DNA of 64,000 bases, from contig OW285190.1 in assembly GCA_935421135.1 (NCBI GenBank), forward strand, positions 9,868,501 through 9,932,500, given 5' to 3'. Under the pieces are notes generated by a model, which saw only the letters and a list, made by a program, of their open reading frames with translations, was not told the origin of the DNA and ran no database searches. The position numbers were made by a program, and so were the translations under genes. This DNA is from Bugulina stolonifera. Its lineage: Eukaryota > Bryozoa > Gymnolaemata > Cheilostomatida > Bugulidae. Below are positions 58,331-64,000 of the stretch, in pieces. Numbering within the stretch: position 1 is the stretch's first letter; the number at the start of each line of letters is the position of its first letter.

Positions 58331-59089
58331 GATGCTTAAAATCATCAGATTCATGTGCAAAATTAATTATAACTAATTCTGAGAAGTCAGCCCTCTTTAC
58401 ATGGGTGTAAAAAGAATATAATGGCTCAGTAATGCATACAACAAGTGTACAAGAGTGCAGTAATTATAATGGTATGGTCAAAACATGCACAACAATACGG
58501 ATATGAGTCAAATGTAGGTAAATTCTGAGCATTTAGGACATAGATGAGTAGAGCAATGACAACTACATGCAGTCAAGGTGCTAAAGTGTCCATCAGGCAA
58601 GCTGAGGCCATGTAAGCAGTAACGTCCCGACTTTTACAATATACATGCAAATAATACATCATGTATGTATACTTACACCCGCGTTATATACATGTGCAGT
58701 ATAGATACATGTACATGAAATACTATTTGCAACAAAATCATTACGTTGATTATTTTGCTAAATAAAATAATTATAACATTTTAGTATTAATATAATTATG
58801 ATATGCAGTGTTGGAAGTGAAACATTTGATGTGGGGTGAGCTCTTAATTGAAGGCGCACCTCACCTGAGCCAAAACACATGTTGAGACTCTTAAAATGCC
58901 TGTTTTAGTAAATGTAGTCTTTTAGCATTTGGACAGCAATTTCTTTTTCGGAAGTTTTTTACAACTCACTAAGTATATTTACTCAATCAATACTACTCTC
59001 TTCTTTGAGGATACTAAGACTATCTTATATGCACACTACTATGTGAAGTGATTAGAATAGAGCCTACTTGCATTATTTATCATTTGGAA
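58331..59089. other. non-coding stretch
   Basis: Nothing supported on either strand apart from short AT-rich runs. Confidence 0.4.
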
Positions 59090-59220
59090 AGCGTATCATT
59101 ACAGACATGTCCGTCAGTTTGTGTGGAGTGTACATTATACATGTAACTACAAGTCACCGAACTGGAAGAGTAGTGAATTATTTATTTTACTCACAATCAT
59201 AAACAATTGTTAGCTACGAT
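59090..59220. repeat. dispersed repeat, copy 2 of a 55/59 kb pair
   Basis: See 55035-55200; the same landmarks occur in the same order and orientation with about one in five bases changed. Confidence 0.6.
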
Positions 59221-59527
59221 TTACTGGGTACAGGACATCACTATTAATTTGCTGATAAATTAAAAATAATATTATCATGTGATATATTTAGCAGTGTTGA
59301 AAAAAATGCAGATTGGTTTAGAGGTATCTTTGCCTCACTAAGACATATTTCACCAACAACCTTGACTACATGTATGAAGTTCTAAAACGAAAAAACAGTA
59401 AACATTAGACAATAAATTTTCAAGACCAAGAATTAACCAATCATCATGCACTAATGAAGACCGTTCAAACGAAAATTCCAAGTGCAAAAATTTTAGGCCC
59501 AGCGTCCTCACCTGATGCCATGAGTTG

Positions 59528-62500
59528 CTAGTGATATATGCTCGCTTTAGGAATGGTTTGATTCTTATTTCCAAAATCCAATTCTGCACCTCCACTAGCT
59601 GTTAGGCTCATCCCGGTACAGTAAGTAGCGTCTGCTGCCAGAAACAGACATACCATACCCATCTCTTCTGGCGTGCCCATTCGACCCATCAGCTAATTGA
59701 AAACATTTAATAGTGACACAATTAAACAATATTAAATCTCTCAAATGTAATTTATCGATTTAATAGCTACCCTATAATAAGAGGTATTTTAATTGGTTTG
59801 CTATGCAGCTTGCCGAATCACAATACACAATAATTCAGTTATTAGTTGAAGTACATGTACACACCTGTGAATTTTTTCCACCTTCAATCATGTCAGCTTT
59901 GCCTTCTCCTTCAAGTTCAACATTTTTCTCCCACATAGGTGTCCATATATTACCCGGACAAAAGCTGAAATGACAGCAGCAATGCAACCACCTCTAGTAA
60001 AACCATGACATTTTATAGATAATTCTCTATGGGACTTGTACTAGCCAATGTTCCCATAGGTACCTGTTAGTTTCTATGTTGACATAGAAATAAATGTATT
60101 TTATTGAAGAACATTTTGTTGTCGTAAAATAAAAAAATTGTAAAACGTAGTAGGAAATTGCTTTCTCTCAAATTGTGATCTCCTTTTTTGAATTTTGCTG
60201 ACGGGTAGAGCATTAGATAAGACCTGACTTACGTGTTAACTCTAACACCATTGGCTGCTTCATCAATAGCCATGGCTCTACTCATGGCATCTATGGCTCC
60301 TTTAGTGGCTACATATGGAATTGCTTGCCTTTGTCCAATTTTTATAACTAGACTGGTGTTGTTGATGATGCTTCCTTTGACCTTCCTAAGGTGTGGTAGG
60401 CATCGCTAAAACAATGCAGTACTAAATAGGTATATTACAGTATATCCCGGATATAGTGTAAATACTTTTTATTGTAAGCAATACAGCATATTACAGTGTT
60501 ACAAGTTTTTCACTTATAGGTGTAAATATTAAATTTCTTGAAGGAAAAATATTACATTACTGTACACGCTGAGATTTTGTATCATTTTCATTGTTTTATT
60601 ATTGTTGCACTGCATATACACCCTTACTCAATACTTCCTTGAGCATAAGGCTTGGGTACACGGGAGACCGTGAGTTTCGACAAAGCAACTTTGTTTTGTT
60701 CGTTTGCATGGCTCTATAAGCAATGTTTGGTACTAGTCCACAAGTGGTCCTGCTTAATATCCAGTCAACAACGAATGCTTATTTTAATAAATTATACAAT
60801 TAGAGTCGTTGTATCTAATGTTAACCAATCATAACAGCGCTCCGTGTTGGTCTTTGCACAGGCAAACAAACAGCGCTGATTTGCTCTAGAACGAGGCTCC
60901 GAAGGCCGAAAAACACAATCGGCCTCTCGTGTAGCCCAGCCTTTCGAGTGGTTTACTGTGAGCACAACTACAATAATGCCTTCATTGTCTGCTGAGTAAG
61001 AAAGAAGACAACTTCAAGCCTATAACCTTGAAAATACATTTCACCGTTTTCTGTATAATTTGTTTTACCTTAGACATCAATATGTAGCCGAGAACGTTGA
61101 TTCTGATAAGTTGCATAAAATCCTCTGCAGTGATGTCTTCGATCTTGGTTCTAGGTGGGTCTAAATACATTATGTTTAATAGTAGTACATATTGAGAACT
61201 ACATTATTACTGTATGTCAACAGTCCACATACATCACATGATATTCACCCACTATCCAACCCATAATAATTCTTCAGCACATTCACCCGCAGCCACTAGC
61301 TGATAAAGGAACATTTTGAAAATGTCTGTTCGAAGCAGGAGGTTCTGAAAACAGTAGTTTGGAAAACAACTATTTTGAAACTGTGTAGATTACACTTAGA
61401 AGAACACAATTCACAGATAACTAATTATTTTAGTACTCTACAATTTAGTGGTAGCAAAAACAAAAAATATAATATTGAAAATATAAATTAGTTGAAGGCT
61501 GGGGCTGGGGTTAGTTTTCCAAATGACCATTGTTGGAACGTCCTGTTTTGAACTGACATCTTCGAACAGTTGCAAATTCCCACTAGCTAAAACCAACATA
61601 ATACTACAATTATAGTGCGAAATCACATTTCATCAAGTACAATAACTAGTACACCAATATGAATTTTTGAATACACAATAACTTACAGTTGGTGCACGTT
61701 ATTATTGGTGACTTCTTACATAAAAACCAAATGGATTAATGCGGCATTCACTCTTTGGAGTAATGCGCCATATGGATTTTTCGCCAAGTCAATTGAAAAG
61801 AATACCTGGTACATGTAGCAAAAGTGTAATGTTTTAGCTGTGCATCACACGGGTACCGATGGTACGACTGTGGGAAGAGCCTAGGAGTGGTCGACTAGAC
61901 TATTCTTCCTCATTACATTAGAGTGAACAGTACTTGTGATTATTAACATGTATGGGCCATAGGCCCGAGTCAATGCTTAGAAAGATCTTGAAAGAGTGTG
62001 TTTTAACTTAGTAGACAGTTTGGGCTACTAGGTCCAATGGAACCTAGAGCTGGAACTGACTTTGCTATAAAAGAAGATTCTGTATAAGCTGTCTAGATGT
62101 GTCAATTAATTGGAGTCCAAGCAACAACTGATTACAACGAGAAAATGCTAACGCTTTTATACGAATAGTGTTTCCGTTGAGAGGTTCCGGTAAAAGAAAC
62201 GATGTAGCATCGGCCCGGAAATTGCATAGAAATATGGCGGCAAAAGGCCGAGGCCAATCTTAAGTAGCCAATTCTGAGGCCTCAGCCCCTTATTCTGGTG
62301 GGCATACAAGGCCAATAGACATAGACTATAATGTGATAGTTACAAGTATGTTCCACTAATTACACAAGATAAGCAGGTATATTCAGTATAGGCACACGCA
62401 ACTGAGTAAGTATACGAGTAATTATGCAAGAATGAGCTGAGGAAGACAACTAGTGTGTGTCAATGGCCAGTAGGCTGATATGTTAATGTCGGTACAGGGG

Positions 62501-64000
62501 ATTGTCCTATATCACCACAAAAGCAACATGCTGTGTAATACTTTTATTATTTGGGGGTTTTTAGCTTCAATCTTTGTTTTCTCACCATGTTTTTTTCGAG
62601 TGTCCCTAAATACGAGTTCAATTTTCTAAGCTTAACTATTTCACTAATTGCCCCAGCTTGACGATTTGAAGTGCATTTTACAGTGTATAGAGAGCGCCGT
62701 GGCCTAGTGGTAAGGGCTCTGGACTTTCATGTGGGAGTCCCAGGTTCGATTCCCATAAGGGTCATTGGTGGTGTTAGGAAGGGCATTCAACCTTATAATG
62801 CTCCTGTGCTACTTCGGTAACTTTGCCATTGGTGAAGTGCCTTCTCCACCCCAAATTAGAAAAAAAAATTCAGATCTCTTTAGATCTTTGCTTTCTTACC
62901 TGGGATTAACAGCGGGAAGTAAAATTGGTAAGTTTTTCTTACAGCATATAGTAAAAGACTTTTGCATCTGGTTGTACTAATACCTCAATTTCAAAGTACA
63001 TTCATGTAGTACATTTAGGTTGACTTTGGTATGAGATAACACTTCTAGGACCACAATGACGATGATAAGGTAGATATGGTTCATATTAGGCATTGAAATG
63101 TCATCTTTCTGGGAAAACAAAATTCTTTTAGATACTCATCTGTTTAGCATTACATCACTGTACTTACGTTGTCCAGCATTGTTTATCAAACAGTCTATCC
63201 TAGAGTACTTCTTCACCACTTCATCCACAAATTCCTGCATGATATACATATATGGTAGGCTACAGGTATAGTGAGGTATATGATAAAACTATTGCACCAT
63301 GTTCTTCAAAATCTAGCAGATACATAGTTATTTAGATAATGATAGTGAATACATGGATTGCTACTAAAGTTATCTGTCTTAAGCAGAGTAGTAATATGGC
63401 AGGTTAAAGAAATGGACGACCCATGCTAATAGCCGTCCTCTAAGACAACTATATATACAAATGACATTACTGCAAAGGTTTATGAGTGTACAATAAAGAT
63501 GTTACTAATGTAAAACAGCCTTATAAATTTAATAAAGTAAGTGATGACCTTTGGGATCATTGGGCAAGCAAACTATAATATCCGTGGCGCAAGACACAAT
63601 TCTTTAACATGGCTGCCCAATAGCAGAGCTAGTCGAAGGGCCACCACAACTCCTAGAGCCGGATATTATTATAGTTCGATATGGCACAGAGAAAAAACCT
63701 TCTTCGGGACGAAAACTTATAGATCATTGGCGGGACTAGAATCCACGTCCTTGCAGATAACTTGCGTCATTGCTGCAAGACCAGAGTGACTAGCGCTAGA
63801 CCACTCAGCCACCAACACCTCTAAACCGGGGGTTGTCCATTACACTACTAAAGTTATCAATTTTACATAGCATAGTAACATGGCATGATGCAGTCCGTTA
63901 GACATGATGTAACAGAACCTCTTTCCATCCCTACCTCGATAGCCTTCTCATCCTCTACATCTGCTGACTTGAAGAACGCCTCACCAGGTCCTGTCTTGTT
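59528..64000 (-). CDS. HSD17B14: 17-beta-hydroxysteroid dehydrogenase 14-like SDR, 5' end beyond window
   Basis: Six exons visible: 64000-63935 (enters from the edge), 63234-63168, 61160-61069, 60405-60233, 59964-59865, 59692-59528. Phases join, giving the last 220 aa of a protein that is about 270 aa in human. Classical short-chain dehydrogenase/reductase, a cytosolic NAD-dependent enzyme that oxidises 17-beta-hydroxysteroids or, as reported for the human enzyme, L-fucose. Visible motifs: NNAG in [11 protein letters not shown], the catalytic Ser in [12 protein letters not shown], the YxxxK pair in AIPYVATKG, and the subfamily marker [11 protein letters not shown] followed by GRMGTPEEM and [11 protein letters not shown]. 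The Rossmann TGxxxGIG segment should lie past 64000. The intron 63168-61160 holds a SINE and a dispersed repeat. Confidence 0.92.
61860..62270. repeat. dispersed repeat, copy B of a 58/62 kb pair
   Basis: Matches copy A at 57900-58330 in order and orientation; lies in an intron of the HSD17B14-like gene. Ends with an ATGGCGGC-rich tail where copy A has ATGGCGCC. Confidence 0.65.
62691..62938 (+). mobile_element. tRNA-derived SINE, copy 2
   Basis: The tRNA-like head has GTGGCCTAGTGG (A box) and GGTTCGATTCC (B box). The body shares GGTGGTGTTAGGAAGGGCAT and ATGCTCCTGTGC with the copy at 44322. The flanks TTACAGTGTATAG (62678-62690) and TTACAGCATATAG (62939-62951) are an imperfect 13-base target duplication, so this copy is older than the RIOK3 one. 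Confidence 0.88.
63540..63828 (-). mobile_element. tRNA-Leu-like SINE on the minus strand
   Basis: Reading the minus strand from 63828: GGTGTTGGTGGCTGAGTGGT then CTAGCGC (A box as in tRNA-Leu), a variable-arm-sized spacer, and GTGGATTCTAGTCCCGCC (B box). The acceptor stem does not close cleanly and sequence continues well past the tRNA length, so it is read as a SINE or tRNA pseudogene rather than a functional tRNA. In an intron of the HSD17B14-like gene. Confidence 0.6.

Overview
The window looks like a piece of an invertebrate nuclear genome. It is AT-rich, its genes are split by GT-AG introns (roughly 50 to 1,500 bases), transposons and foldback repeats fill many introns, and coding exons translate to clearly animal proteins. 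The mix (COMMD5, MED21, RCC1, RIOK3, PGAP3, a HSD17B14-like SDR, ribosomal P2) suits an early-branching animal such as a sponge, but that is inference from general appearance and no lineage marker was seen. Most gene models below were built by hand by matching reading frame and intron phase across exons.

Layout. 1-250 is a 35-bp tandem array at the window edge. 637-7381 (+) is a multi-exon gene for a repetitive Gly/Ala/Pro/Gln-rich protein, open at its 5' end. 7.4-19 kb is gene-poor: small one- or two-exon candidates (10.7, 12.5, 15.9 and 16.3 kb), a diverged tandem duplication, a 128-bp perfect palindrome and microsatellites. 19.1-25.2 kb is a compact housekeeping block: RCC1 (+), COMMD5 (-), a tiny head-to-head gene (+) and MED21 (-). 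25.2-28.3 kb holds weak candidate exons and AT-rich DNA, followed by RPLP2 (+, 28.4 kb).

29.1-41.8 kb (-) is the most unusual locus. A 12-exon gene, whose phases agree throughout, predicts a 606-aa protein with a PPxY-rich N-terminal half, one membrane segment and a Band-7/SPFH-like C-terminal half. Intron 3 contains a 6.0-kb hAT-type DNA transposon (35002-41044) with matching 14-bp terminal inverted repeats, an exact 5-bp target duplication and its own nine-exon, apparently intact 848-aa transposase gene. This is a complete gene nested inside another gene on the same strand.

42.3-43.7 kb holds a tandem array and two large AT-rich foldbacks ending just upstream of RIOK3 (+, 43.8-49.6 kb), whose introns carry a tRNA-derived SINE and a Tigger-like MITE. 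PGAP3 (-, 50.5-52.8 kb, incomplete at both ends) follows. 55.7-57.5 kb (-) is a two-exon secreted cysteine-rich peptide that fits the CS-alpha-beta defensin pattern. 59.5-64.0 kb (-) is a HSD17B14-like dehydrogenase that runs off the right edge.

The genes are independent eukaryotic loci, not an operon. The recurring theme is repeats in introns: a Tigger/pogo-like MITE family (three copies), hAT-type elements, two copies of one tRNA-derived SINE family plus a tRNA-Leu-like one, dispersed repeats at 58/62 kb and 55/59 kb, and several perfect palindromes.
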